A DNA stretch of 64,000 nt. Source: Gemmatimonadota bacterium (lineage in GTDB: Bacteria; Gemmatimonadota; Gemmatimonadetes; Gemmatimonadales; Gemmatimonadaceae). The notes under the pieces were generated by a model that was given only the letters and a program-made list of their open reading frames with translations, was not told the DNA's origin and did not search any database. Position numbers and translations under genes: made by a program. The stretch spans positions 108,332 to 172,331 of the forward strand of contig CANHTA010000001.1 in the NCBI GenBank assembly GCA_947463135.1, written 5' to 3'. This document shows positions 34,604-43,063 of the stretch, piece by piece. The first letter of the stretch is position 1. Each line of letters starts with the position of its first letter.

Positions 34604-34686
34604 ACTGATCGGGAGCCTTCCGCGTAAAGGGCAAAGAGGCTTCGGCTTCTTTGCCCTTTGCCCTTTCTCCGACCGCGCCGATCAGT
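34604..34686. repeat. nested inverted repeat around a terminator hairpin
   Basis: ACTGATCGG (34604-34612), beginning at the stop codon of the M23 gene, is repeated exactly inverted as CCGATCAGT at 34678-34686, just before the next gene. The 15-pair terminator hairpin lies between. The whole gap can therefore fold as a long stem with an inner hairpin. Confidence 0.7.
34626..34659 (+). terminator. rho-independent terminator after the ftsZ-M23 unit
   Basis: AAAGGGCAAAGAGGC pairs with GCTTCTTTGCCCTTT across a TTCG tetraloop, with one wobble in 15 pairs. The UUCG loop and T-ended stem, followed by GCCCTTTCTCC, fit an intrinsic terminator. The A-rich 5' arm would also let it work on the opposite strand. 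Confidence 0.85.
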
Positions 34687-34698
34687 GACGTTACTGTC

Positions 34699-36588
34699 GT
34701 GATTCGTTGGATCCTTGCTCTCGCCCTCGGTGCTCTCGCCGCTTGGCTCGCTTACGGGCGCGCCGGCGCGCTGGGGCGTTCCCGTGCGCTGCTGCTTGGT
34801 CTCGTACGCGCCCTCGCCGTCACGTTGGTGGCGGCGATCCTCTTCGGCGCCCCCTCGGCACCACCCACCCCCGCCGCCCCGTTGGTGGCGCTTGATGTGT
34901 CGGCCTCGTGGCGTCGCGCCGTTGGCGACGAGAACACGGCCGTCAACCAATGGCGCACGCAGCTTGCCACCGCCGTGTCGCGTTACGCCTCGGGGGGCGC
35001 CTTGTTGGCCGTGTTGGGTGACTCCATCCGCGACATCAGCGCGTCCGATATCGGGACACTATCGGCCAACGATCAGGCGTCGCGGGTACGTGTCGCGGTA
35101 GATCGGGCGGCATCGCTGGGGCGTCCGCTGTTCCTCGTCACCGACGGCGAAGTGGATGACGCCGAGTCGCTCGCGGAGGCACCGGCAGGCTCGGTGGTGC
35201 GGGTGCTGACCAACACGCCGCGAACCGACGGCGCCATTGTTGATATGGCGGTACCAAGCACGGCAACGGCTGGTGATACCATTACGGTGGCGGCCACCAT
35301 TATGGCGGGCGCCAAAACGACGCCCGAGGGGCAGCTCAGCGTCCTCGTTGACGGACTCGCGCCCGTGACGCTCCCGGTTCCGGCGCTGGCCCCGCTGGCG
35401 TCAACCCGAGTGACGGCTACGCTGCCGTTGCCTCGTGGGGCGCGCGCTTCGCTGGTTCGGTCGGTGTTGCGGGTACCCGGTGATGCCGAACCACGAAACG
35501 ACACCCTGATCAGTACCCTCGACATTGGCGATCGGCCGTCGGCGGTGTTGGTATCCACCGCGCCTGATCTCGACGTTCGGGAAGCCCTCGTGGTACTGCG
35601 CGGGGCTCTGAATGTCCCCACACGGGCATTCCTGCGCGTGGCGCCCGGTCTCTGGCGCGTGGAAGGGTCGCTCGGCCCCATCAGTGAGGCCGACGTGAAG
35701 ACGCAGGCCGCTGCCGCCGGCATGCTCATCGTGCACGGTGACACCGCGTGGCGTCCGCGCTCCGGTGTGCGCACGGCTACCGGTGCGCGCGCGCTCTGGG
35801 TTCCAGCGCCACCAACGGCCACGGCACGCGCCGGGGAGGTGGCACGGACGCCGGAATGGTATGCCTCCGGGGTACCGGTGTCGCCGCTGGCGGCCGCACT
35901 GGCGGGATTGCCTCTCGATTCATTGCCGCCGCTCACCTTGGCGGGCCCCGCAGCCGGCGCCATGCCGGTGATCACGGCGCAGTTGGGCAAGCGAGGCGAG
36001 GCGGTGCCCGCCATTGCGGCCCGCACCGAGAACGGCGTGCGCACCATCGTCGTCTCCGGTTCCGGCTATGCGGGGTGGTCGTTGCGTGGTGGGCGTTCGG
36101 CTGACGCCTTCGGCGCGCTCTGGGGGGCGATCTTCGACTGGTTGGCAGCCGGCCGTGGTGACGTGCGTGCGGCCCGCCCCATCGCCTCGCTGTTGCGTGC
36201 CGGTGAACCGGTGGTGTGGCGACGTGGTGGCTCCGATTCGATTGTGACGGTGCGGATCAGCCGCCGCGGTGCCGACCCAACGGGCGCGAGTAGCACCGGC
36301 GCTGAGTCCCTGCAGCTGCGCTTTCCCGCGGGCCGGTACGAAACCACTTCGCCGCCTCTGGCGGCCGGCGTGTACGATGTGCAGGCCGATGGCGGGGCCA
36401 GCGTGCTCGTGGTGAACGTCTCCCGCGAATGGGTCCCGCGTGCACCGACGGTGCGCGAGGGGGTGATCTCGCGCGGCGCCCTCACATCGGATGCGCCCCG
36501 CCTGGCCGATGCAGGGTGGCCGTTCGTCCTTGCCCTCCTGCTGCTCTGCGGCGAGTGGATTGCCCGCCGCGCTGGCGGCTATCGCTGA
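34699..36588 (+). CDS. membrane protein with vWA-like domain, BatA/BatB style
   Basis: GTG 34699 (MIRWILALALGALAAW) is preferred over the track start, which lies in the terminator. The 629-residue protein has two N-terminal hydrophobic helices, then PLVALDVSASWRRA, where DVSAS matches the metal-binding DxSxS of von Willebrand A domains, and LFLVTDGEVDD. A long beta-rich region follows, and a final membrane helix (WPFVLALLLLCGEWI) with a basic end. This layout resembles BatA/BatB-type or DUF4159-associated envelope proteins. The function is unknown. It lies between the division genes and ftsY. Confidence 0.65.
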   Translation: MIRWILALALGALAAWLAYGRAGALGRSRALLLGLVRALAVTLVAAILFGAPSAPPTPAAPLVALDVSASWRRAVGDENTAVNQWRTQLATAVSRYASGGALLAVLGDSIRDISASDIGTLSANDQASRVRVAVDRAASLGRPLFLVTDGEVDDAESLAEAPAGSVVRVLTNTPRTDGAIVDMAVPSTATAGDTITVAATIMAGAKTTPEGQLSVLVDGLAPVTLPVPALAPLASTRVTATLPLPRGARASLVRSVLRVPGDAEPRNDTLISTLDIGDRPSAVLVSTAPDLDVREALVVLRGALNVPTRAFLRVAPGLWRVEGSLGPISEADVKTQAAAAGMLIVHGDTAWRPRSGVRTATGARALWVPAPPTATARAGEVARTPEWYASGVPVSPLAAALAGLPLDSLPPLTLAGPAAGAMPVITAQLGKRGEAVPAIAARTENGVRTIVVSGSGYAGWSLRGGRSADAFGALWGAIFDWLAAGRGDVRAARPIASLLRAGEPVVWRRGGSDSIVTVRISRRGADPTGASSTGAESLQLRFPAGRYETTSPPLAAGVYDVQADGGASVLVVNVSREWVPRAPTVREGVISRGALTSDAPRLADAGWPFVLALLLLCGEWIARRAGGYR

Positions 36589-36634
36589 ACCGCCTTTCGC
36601 GTTCGCCTTTTCGTTTCTCGTTGCCTGGTTCCGC

Positions 36635-37564
36635 ATGTCTCGCCTGTTTCGCCGGAAGGATGAAGCTCCCAAGCGCTCGTTGTGGCAGCGCTTCAAGGAC
36701 ATCGCACGCACCGACATCTCGGTGCTCTTCAAAGGAGTCGATGAGGGATCGCTGGAAGCCCTTGAGACGCTCCTCATCGAGTCCGATTTTGGCGTCTCCA
36801 CGGCGTTGGCGCTGGTGGCGGATGTGGAGCTCCGCGCCAAGCGCGGGGAGGTCAAAACGGAGGCTGAGTTTCGGGCCGCGTTGGCGGCTGGCATCGAAGC
36901 CTCGTTACGCAAGGGGAACGCCGATCCGGCGCTCCGCATGGCAACCGCTGGCCCTACCGTGGTGCTCGTCATCGGCGTGAACGGGGCAGGGAAGACCACC
37001 TTCATCGGGAAGTTGTCCGCACAGCTCATGAAGGAGGGGAAACAGGTCCTCCTCGGCGCCGCGGATACCTTCCGTGCGGGCGCCATCGATCAACTGCGCG
37101 TATGGGCCGAGCGTTCGGGCGTGGACTTTGTAGGCGGTGCTCCCGGCGCTGATCCCGCCTCGGTGGCGTTTGATGCTGTCGATGCCGGTCTCACCCGCGG
37201 CGCTGACGTGGTGATCGTGGATACGGCCGGACGGCTGCACACCAGCGACGATCTGATGACCGAGCTGCGCAAGATTCATCGCGTCATCATGAAGCGACTT
37301 CCGGACGCCCCCCACGAAGTGCTGTTGGTCCTGGATGGCACCATCGGGCAAAATGCGCTGTCGCAAGCGCGTACCTTTTCGGCCGCAGTGCCGGTGACCG
37401 GCGTGGTGGTGACGAAGCTCGACGGTACCGCCAAGGGGGGCATTGTGGTGGCGGTGCACGATGTGCTCAACGTGCCCATCAAGTTCGTCGGGCTGGGTGA
37501 GCAGATTGGTGACCTCGAGCCCTTCGATGCGCAACGCTACGCCACGGAGTTGGTGGACGCGTGA
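36635..37564 (+). CDS. ftsY: signal recognition particle receptor FtsY
   Basis: ATG 36635 (MSRLFRRKDEAPKRSLWQRF) starts a compact 309-residue SRP GTPase without the long acidic A domain of E. coli FtsY; the basic amphipathic start may serve for membrane binding. The N domain is followed by G1 GVNGAGKTT near 115, DTFRAGAIDQL, DTAGR near 195 and TKLDGTAKGG near 260, and the closing GEQIGDLEPF. It docks Ffh-ribosome complexes at the translocon. The stop overlaps the recG start. Confidence 0.95.
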   Translation: MSRLFRRKDEAPKRSLWQRFKDIARTDISVLFKGVDEGSLEALETLLIESDFGVSTALALVADVELRAKRGEVKTEAEFRAALAAGIEASLRKGNADPALRMATAGPTVVLVIGVNGAGKTTFIGKLSAQLMKEGKQVLLGAADTFRAGAIDQLRVWAERSGVDFVGGAPGADPASVAFDAVDAGLTRGADVVIVDTAGRLHTSDDLMTELRKIHRVIMKRLPDAPHEVLLVLDGTIGQNALSQARTFSAAVPVTGVVVTKLDGTAKGGIVVAVHDVLNVPIKFVGLGEQIGDLEPFDAQRYATELVDA

Positions 37565-39693
37565 TGGCGTTTGGCGGTGAGCGTGACCCGCAGGAGCGGA
37601 AACGACGTCCGCCCGCGCGGCCCGCCCCGCGGCTCGCGCTCGATACCCCCGTCACCTACCTGAAAGGGGTGGGGCCCGCCCGCGCCGACTTGCTGGCGCG
37701 TCTTGGGATCACGGTGGCCGGCGACCTGCTGCGTCATGTGCCGCACCGGTATGAGGACGCCAGCACGGTCACCCGTATTGCGCAGGCGGTCGTGGGGGCC
37801 GACCTCACGGTGCTCGGGCAGGTTATCGCCAAGGGCGTGCTGCCCACACGGAAAGGGTTACGGGTGTTTCAAGCGGTGGTGCAAGACGCCAGTGGGATGA
37901 TCGAAGTGGCGTGGCCTGGCCAGCCCTTCCTCGATCGTACCATCAACAAAGGCGACTGGCTGTTGTGCACGGGTCAAGTCCGCTTCTTCCATGGGCGCCG
38001 ACTCCAGCCGCGCGAGTATGTCAATCTGGGGCCGGAGGAGGAAGGCACGAACGAAGGACGCGTGCTCGCCGTGTATCCGAGTACGGAAGGGCTGTCTGTC
38101 CGGGTGCTGCGCGCCATGGTACAACAGCATCTCGATGTGCTCTTGCCGCTGGTGCAGGAAACCCTCCCACTCACCATCCTCGCGCAAGCGCATGTGCCGC
38201 CGCTGCCCGAAGCCCTTCGGCTCGTGCATCGCCCCTCGTCGGTAGCAGAAGCCGTTCGCGGCCGTGCGCGGCTGGCGTTTGAAGAGCTGCTGTGCGTGCA
38301 ACTGCTGCACCGGAAAGCCAATCAGGTGGCCCGCGAGGCACGCGGTGGCACCGCCTTCGTGAACCGGCGTGATCTCACCACCAAGCTGCGTGCCGCACTG
38401 CCCTACACGCTCACTGGCGCGCAGGTACGCGCCGTCCGGGAGATCGTCGCCGACATGGAGAGCCCGCGTCGTATGCATCGGCTGCTGCAGGGCGACGTCG
38501 GCGCGGGGAAAACCGTGGTCGCACTGTTCTCGGCGTTACTGGCGATGGAAAACGGTGCGCAGGTGGCTCTGATGGCGCCCACGGAATTGCTGGCTGAGCA
38601 ACATGCGCGCAGCATCGGCACGCTGCTGGCACCACTCGGCATCACCCCCGTGCTGCTTACGGGTCGCCTCGGTGCGAAGGAGCGTCGCGCGGCGCTGTCG
38701 CGGCTGGCGTCGCACGAACCGGTCCTCGCCATCGGCACGCACGCCCTGATTCAGGGGGACGTGGCCTTTGCCAATCTTGGACTCGCCATTATCGACGAGC
38801 AGCACCGTTTCGGTGTGGAGCAGCGCGCCTCGTTGGGGCAAAAGGGAAAGGCCCCGGACGTCCTCCTCATGAGCGCGACGCCCATTCCTCGCTCGCTCGC
38901 TCTCACGCTCTACGGCGATCTCGATGTGAGCGTGCTGGATGAGCGCCCCCCCGGTCGACAGCCCATCACGACGGTGGTGCGTCCGGAATCGGGACGCGCG
39001 AAGGTGTTGGAGTTTGCCAACGCCCAGCTCGACGCGGGCCGTCAGGTCTACGTGGTGTATCCCCTCATTGAGACCTCCGAGAAGATGGAGCTCAAGGCGG
39101 CGACGGCCATGTATGAGGAGCTGGCGGGGGGACCGTTTGCACATCGGCGCGTGGCGTTGCTGCACGGACGTTTACGCGCCGACGAGCGGGACGACATCAT
39201 GCGCAGCTTTCGCGATGGCGACCTGGATGTCCTGGTGGCCACCACGGTAATTGAAGTCGGGATCGACGTGGGCAATGCCACGGTGATGATCATTGAGCAC
39301 CCCGAGCGCTTCGGGTTGTCGCAATTGCATCAGCTGCGTGGTCGCGTGGGTCGCGGTGCCGAACAGTCGTACTGTGTACTGCTGGGTGATGTGGGTGTCG
39401 AGGCGGCCGAACGCCTGTCTCTCTTTGCCGGCACCGAGGATGGGTTTGAGATCGCGCGCGCTGACTTGCAACTGCGCGGCATGGGGGATCTGTTTGGCGC
39501 CAAACAGCATGGTCTTCCCGCCTTTCGCATTGCCGATCCCCTGCGTGACGAAGCGCTTAACGAGACCGCCCGCGTGGTGGCCGAGCGGCTGCTGCAGGAG
39601 GACCCGCAGCTGATCAGTCCGTCGCATCAGGGACTGCGGCACGTCCTTACGGTGGGATATGAGCGCGCCCTCGCCCTGTTCCGGGTCGGATAG
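37564..39693 (+). CDS. recG: ATP-dependent DNA helicase RecG
   Basis: The 709-residue protein (start ATG 37564; GTG 37561 is possible) has the RecG wedge/OB domain (LKGVGPARADLLARLGI, then a strand-rich region to about 250) and SF2 helicase motifs: Walker A LLQGDVGAGKTVVA near 310, TELLAEQH, IIDEQHRFGVEQR, LMSATPIPRSLALT, and QLRGRVGRG. The C-terminal DLFGAKQHGLPAFRIADP is RecG-specific. It remodels stalled replication forks and branched DNA. A 12-base perfect palindrome (CCTGTGCACAGG) lies just after its stop. Confidence 0.95.
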   Translation: MAFGGERDPQERKRRPPARPAPRLALDTPVTYLKGVGPARADLLARLGITVAGDLLRHVPHRYEDASTVTRIAQAVVGADLTVLGQVIAKGVLPTRKGLRVFQAVVQDASGMIEVAWPGQPFLDRTINKGDWLLCTGQVRFFHGRRLQPREYVNLGPEEEGTNEGRVLAVYPSTEGLSVRVLRAMVQQHLDVLLPLVQETLPLTILAQAHVPPLPEALRLVHRPSSVAEAVRGRARLAFEELLCVQLLHRKANQVAREARGGTAFVNRRDLTTKLRAALPYTLTGAQVRAVREIVADMESPRRMHRLLQGDVGAGKTVVALFSALLAMENGAQVALMAPTELLAEQHARSIGTLLAPLGITPVLLTGRLGAKERRAALSRLASHEPVLAIGTHALIQGDVAFANLGLAIIDEQHRFGVEQRASLGQKGKAPDVLLMSATPIPRSLALTLYGDLDVSVLDERPPGRQPITTVVRPESGRAKVLEFANAQLDAGRQVYVVYPLIETSEKMELKAATAMYEELAGGPFAHRRVALLHGRLRADERDDIMRSFRDGDLDVLVATTVIEVGIDVGNATVMIIEHPERFGLSQLHQLRGRVGRGAEQSYCVLLGDVGVEAAERLSLFAGTEDGFEIARADLQLRGMGDLFGAKQHGLPAFRIADPLRDEALNETARVVAERLLQEDPQLISPSHQGLRHVLTVGYERALALFRVG

Positions 39694-39746
39694 CCTGTGC
39701 ACAGGCCCCAGTGTAGCTTCACGGCTCTCCTTCAACTTGTCGTCCG

Positions 39747-41048
39747 ATGAACCAATCCAGCACTCGCATTGCCGACCTGAAGCATCATGCCGGCACCGTC
39801 GTGACCGTTCGCGCGTGGGTCACGCACCTCCGTTCCAAGGGAAAAGTGGCGTTCGCCGTCGTGCGTGATGGCACCGGCATTCTGCAGGCGGTCTTGGTGA
39901 AGTCGGAGGTGCCGGAGGCCTCGTGGAATGCCTTTGCGGAGCTCACGCAGGAGGCGTCGGTCGCGCTCACGGGTGAGGTCCGGGCCGACGCCCGGGCGCC
40001 CGGCGGCTATGAGATGGGCGTCCAATCGCTTGAGGTGATCGGCACGAGCCCCAACGACTATCCGATCCAGCCCAAGGAGCACGGCATCGACTTTCTGCTC
40101 GACAACCGCACCTTCTGGCTGCGCAGTCAGCGGCAGGTCGCGATTATGCGCGTGCGGCACGAGCTCGAACAGGCGGTGCACGACTTCTTCTATGCCCGCG
40201 ACTTTATCCGGTGCGACACGCCCATCCTCACCGCCGCGATCGGCGAACGGGCCGGCCTGTTCAGCACCGACTACTTCGACGAAGGCACGGCCTATCTCGC
40301 GCAGACGGGCCAGCTGTACGGCGAAGCCCTCGCCGCCGCGATGGGGAGGATCTACACCTTCGGCCCCACGTTCCGCGCCGAGAAGTCGAAGACGCGTCGT
40401 CACCTCACCGAGTTCTGGATGATCGAACCGGAAATGGCGTGGTACGATCAGGACGACAACATGGATCTACAGGAGGCGTTCGTGCGCTACCTCGTGGAGC
40501 GTGTCCTGGAGCGTCGTCAGGAAGAGCTCAAGGTGCTGGAACGGGATACCAGCAAGCTGGATTGCGTGGCCCAGCCGTTTGTGCGCCTCGATTACGGTGA
40601 CGCTGTGACGCTCGCGCAGGGGAAGGGCAGTGATATGGTGTGGGGCGATGACCTCGGTGCCCCCGATGAAGCCCTCATCGTCGACGAGTATCAGCGCCCG
40701 GTGTTCGTGGTGAACTATCCGAAGGAAGCGAAGGCGTTCTACATGAAGGAGAATCCCCTCGATCCGCGCACCGTGCGCTGTGCCGATCTGCTCGCGCCCG
40801 AAGGGCGCGGTGAGATCATCGGCGGCTCGCAACGTGAAGACGACTACGACAAGATCCTCGCACGCCTCACGCACGAGGGCCTCCCGGTTGAGGCCTACGG
40901 CTGGTACCTCGACCTCCGCAAATACGGCACGTTCACGCACTCGGGCTTCGGCCTCGGACTCGAGCGCACCATCGCCTGGATCTGCGGCATTGAGCATATC
41001 CGCGAAGTCATTCCATTCCCGCGGATGATGGGAAGGTTGGCGCCGTAA
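39747..41048 (+). CDS. asnS: asparaginyl-tRNA synthetase
   Basis: The 433-residue class II synthetase has the N-terminal OB anticodon-binding domain (VVTVRAWVTHLRSKGKVAF) and AsnRS-type catalytic motifs: motif 2 FGPTFRAEKSKTRRHLTEFW, IEPEMAWYDQ, and motif 3 GFGLGLERTIAWICG, with the typical ending REVIPFPRM. The short length without the bacterial AspRS insertion (GAD) domain supports AsnRS rather than AspRS. It charges tRNA-Asn directly. A long hairpin separates it from the convergent mazG. Confidence 0.93.
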   Translation: MNQSSTRIADLKHHAGTVVTVRAWVTHLRSKGKVAFAVVRDGTGILQAVLVKSEVPEASWNAFAELTQEASVALTGEVRADARAPGGYEMGVQSLEVIGTSPNDYPIQPKEHGIDFLLDNRTFWLRSQRQVAIMRVRHELEQAVHDFFYARDFIRCDTPILTAAIGERAGLFSTDYFDEGTAYLAQTGQLYGEALAAAMGRIYTFGPTFRAEKSKTRRHLTEFWMIEPEMAWYDQDDNMDLQEAFVRYLVERVLERRQEELKVLERDTSKLDCVAQPFVRLDYGDAVTLAQGKGSDMVWGDDLGAPDEALIVDEYQRPVFVVNYPKEAKAFYMKENPLDPRTVRCADLLAPEGRGEIIGGSQREDDYDKILARLTHEGLPVEAYGWYLDLRKYGTFTHSGFGLGLERTIAWICGIEHIREVIPFPRMMGRLAP

Positions 41049-41054
41049 CGGCGA

Positions 41055-41119
41055 AGTAGGGAGTAAGAAGTAGGGGGTAGGGAGTCGAACTCCGTACCCC
41101 CTACTTCTTACCCCTTACT
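41055..41119. repeat. heptad-repeat palindromic element, copy B
   Basis: Two 31-base arms flank a CGA loop and pair with only three mismatches. The left arm consists of 7-base units GTAGGGA, GTAAGAA, GTAGGGG, GTAGGGA; the right arm is their complement. It lies between convergent asnS and mazG, overlaps the last codons of mazG (stop at 41108), and could terminate both genes. It shares unit length and sequence with copy A. Confidence 0.8.
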
Positions 41120-41881
41120 CTGCTGTTGTCGTTCCGTCGCTTTGACCTGATCCCAGTACCGGTCCTGCTCCTCCAGCGACAGCGCGGTCAACTCCACCCC
41201 ATCCGCCGCCGCCAGCGCCTCCATGGCCGCGTAGCGCCGCACGAACTTGGCATTCGTCCGATCCAGCGCCAGCGCACCGTGCACGCCCGTCTTTCGCGCC
41301 AGATTCACTACCGCAAACAGCAAGTCACCCAGCTCCGCCTCGAACGCGTCCTGATCGGCCACCGCTCCCTCCGCGTTGACGTGGACCGCCAGTTCGTCAA
41401 TCTCCTCTCGCACCTTCGCCAGCGGCCCCAGCGCGTTGGGCCAGTCAAATCCGACGCCGGCGGCACGGTCCTGCAGCCGATGCGCGCGGTGCAGCGACGG
41501 GAGCCCCGACGGCAGGCCATCTTCCAGCGTGCTGCGCCTGGCCTTCTCCGCCTTCATCGACTCCCAGCTGCGCTTGATCCCGTCGCCGTACAGGTGCGGG
41601 TGCCGGGCGTGCATCTTCGCCACCAGCGCACCGGCCACGTCCTGCATCGTGAACGCGCCGCGCTCCTCGGCCACCACCGCGTGAAAAAGCACCTGCAGGA
41701 ACAGATCGCCCAACTCGTCGCGCATCGTCGCGTCGTCACCGCTGGCGATGGCGTCGTCGACCTCGTGCGCCTCCTCGATCAGATACGGGCGGAGCGAGCT
41801 GTGCGTCTGCGCGCGGTCCCACTCGCAGCGAGCCCGCAGATCACGCATGAGGGCCAGCGCGTCGTCCATTGTCCGTTGCAT
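41108..41881 (-). CDS. mazG: nucleoside triphosphate pyrophosphohydrolase MazG
   Basis: The 257-residue protein has two MazG half-domains, each with the metal-binding ExxE/ExxD pattern: PYLIEEAHEVDDAI with DELGDLFLQVLFH, then KVREEIDELA with AELGDLLFAVVN. The intermediate MHARHPHLYG and KRSWESMKAEK are MazG-typical. It hydrolyses NTPs or dNTPs to the monophosphate and limits damaged nucleotides. It is one of few minus-strand genes and is divergent from alr with 39 bases between. The last codons lie in the palindrome at 41055. Confidence 0.94.
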   Translation of the reverse strand: MQRTMDDALALMRDLRARCEWDRAQTHSSLRPYLIEEAHEVDDAIASGDDATMRDELGDLFLQVLFHAVVAEERGAFTMQDVAGALVAKMHARHPHLYGDGIKRSWESMKAEKARRSTLEDGLPSGLPSLHRAHRLQDRAAGVGFDWPNALGPLAKVREEIDELAVHVNAEGAVADQDAFEAELGDLLFAVVNLARKTGVHGALALDRTNAKFVRRYAAMEALAAADGVELTALSLEEQDRYWDQVKATERQQQSKG

Positions 41882-41920
41882 CGACTTCTCCGTACGTCGT
41901 TGGCTGCTTAGGATGTGCGA

Positions 41921-43063
41921 GTGACCGCGTCAATATATCCCCCTGCCGATCGCGCTTGGCTCGACGTCGATCTCGACGCCCTGCGCCACAATGTGCGCCA
42001 GCTGCGCGCCCACGCCGGCGTGCCGCTGGTGGTGATGGTGAAAGCCGATGCGTACGGCGTTGGCGCCGTCACGGTCAGTCGAGCCCTCGGCGTGCCCTTC
42101 GATGGGTCGCCTGCTACCGCGGAGGCCCCGTGGGGGCTTGGCATTGCCACCCTCGACGAGGCGGCGGCCCTGCGCGACGCGGGGTGCCGAGCGCGCATCC
42201 TGTGCCTCACCCCCATCCTCCCCACGGAACTCGCCCGGGCCTTGCTGCTGGGTGTTCGCCCCGCGCTGCACCGGGCGGCCGACATCGCCGCCTGGGCGGC
42301 GCTCGGGCAGCCGCACGGCGGTCGCCCGTATCACCTGGCCATCGATACGGGTATGGCGCGCGCCGGTGTGCGTTGGGACCAGACGGATACCCTGCGCGAG
42401 TCGGTGCGCGCGCACCCGCCGGAAGGGGTGTTTACGCACTTTCACTCCGCCGACGACGATCTTGATTCGCGCGACGAGCAGGACGCTCGCTTCGTTGATG
42501 CCTTGCTCGCACTCGGTGACGCCCTGCCGGCCGCCATTCTCCGGCACAGCGACAACAGCGCCGGCATTGCCAGCCGCACGCGCCAATCGCCCGGCGCCCT
42601 CGCCCGACCGGGTATCGCCGTCTACGGCGGGATGTTCAGCATACCGCTGGGGCTGCAGCAGGTGGTGCACCTCCGGGCTCGCGTCGTTGATCTTCGTGAG
42701 GTGGCCATCGGCGAGACGGTGAGCTACGGCGCCACTTGGACCGCCGCGCGCCCCTCGCGTATTGCGACCATCTCAGCCGGTTATGGCGATGGATACCGGC
42801 GGCACTTGTCGAATCGCGGCGAGGTGCTGCTCGGGGGGCTACATTGTCCTGTTGTGGGGCGGGTGACGATGGACATGGTCATGGTGGACGTCACCAACGT
42901 ACCCTGTGCCATTGGGGATGTCGCAACGCTCCTCGGCACTGATGGCACGGCCACGCTCAGTACGGAGCACGTGGCCGAGGTCGCCGGGCTCTCACCGTAT
43001 GAACTTCTGGTCGGACTCGCGTTGCGCGTCCCCTCCCGTGCTATCTCCTCGAGCCCCGAATGA
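41921..43063 (+). CDS. alr: alanine racemase
   Basis: GTG 41921 is preferred to the track's GTG 41915 because AGGA (41910-41913) is 7 bases from the former and 1 from the latter. The 380-residue fold-type III PLP enzyme has the PLP lysine K41 in VVMVKADAYGVGA and the catalytic tyrosine region SAGYGDGYRR near 288, plus HSDNSAGI and RPGIAVYG. It interconverts L- and D-alanine, supplying D-Ala for the MurF substrate. It overlaps deoB by four bases (ATGA). Confidence 0.95.
   Translation: MTASIYPPADRAWLDVDLDALRHNVRQLRAHAGVPLVVMVKADAYGVGAVTVSRALGVPFDGSPATAEAPWGLGIATLDEAAALRDAGCRARILCLTPILPTELARALLLGVRPALHRAADIAAWAALGQPHGGRPYHLAIDTGMARAGVRWDQTDTLRESVRAHPPEGVFTHFHSADDDLDSRDEQDARFVDALLALGDALPAAILRHSDNSAGIASRTRQSPGALARPGIAVYGGMFSIPLGLQQVVHLRARVVDLREVAIGETVSYGATWTAARPSRIATISAGYGDGYRRHLSNRGEVLLGGLHCPVVGRVTMDMVMVDVTNVPCAIGDVATLLGTDGTATLSTEHVAEVAGLSPYELLVGLALRVPSRAISSSPE

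Noticed and set aside
39694-39705. CCTGTGCACAGG as a LexA box
   Set aside because: The known box is CTGT-N8-ACAG; here only two bases separate CTGT and ACAG.
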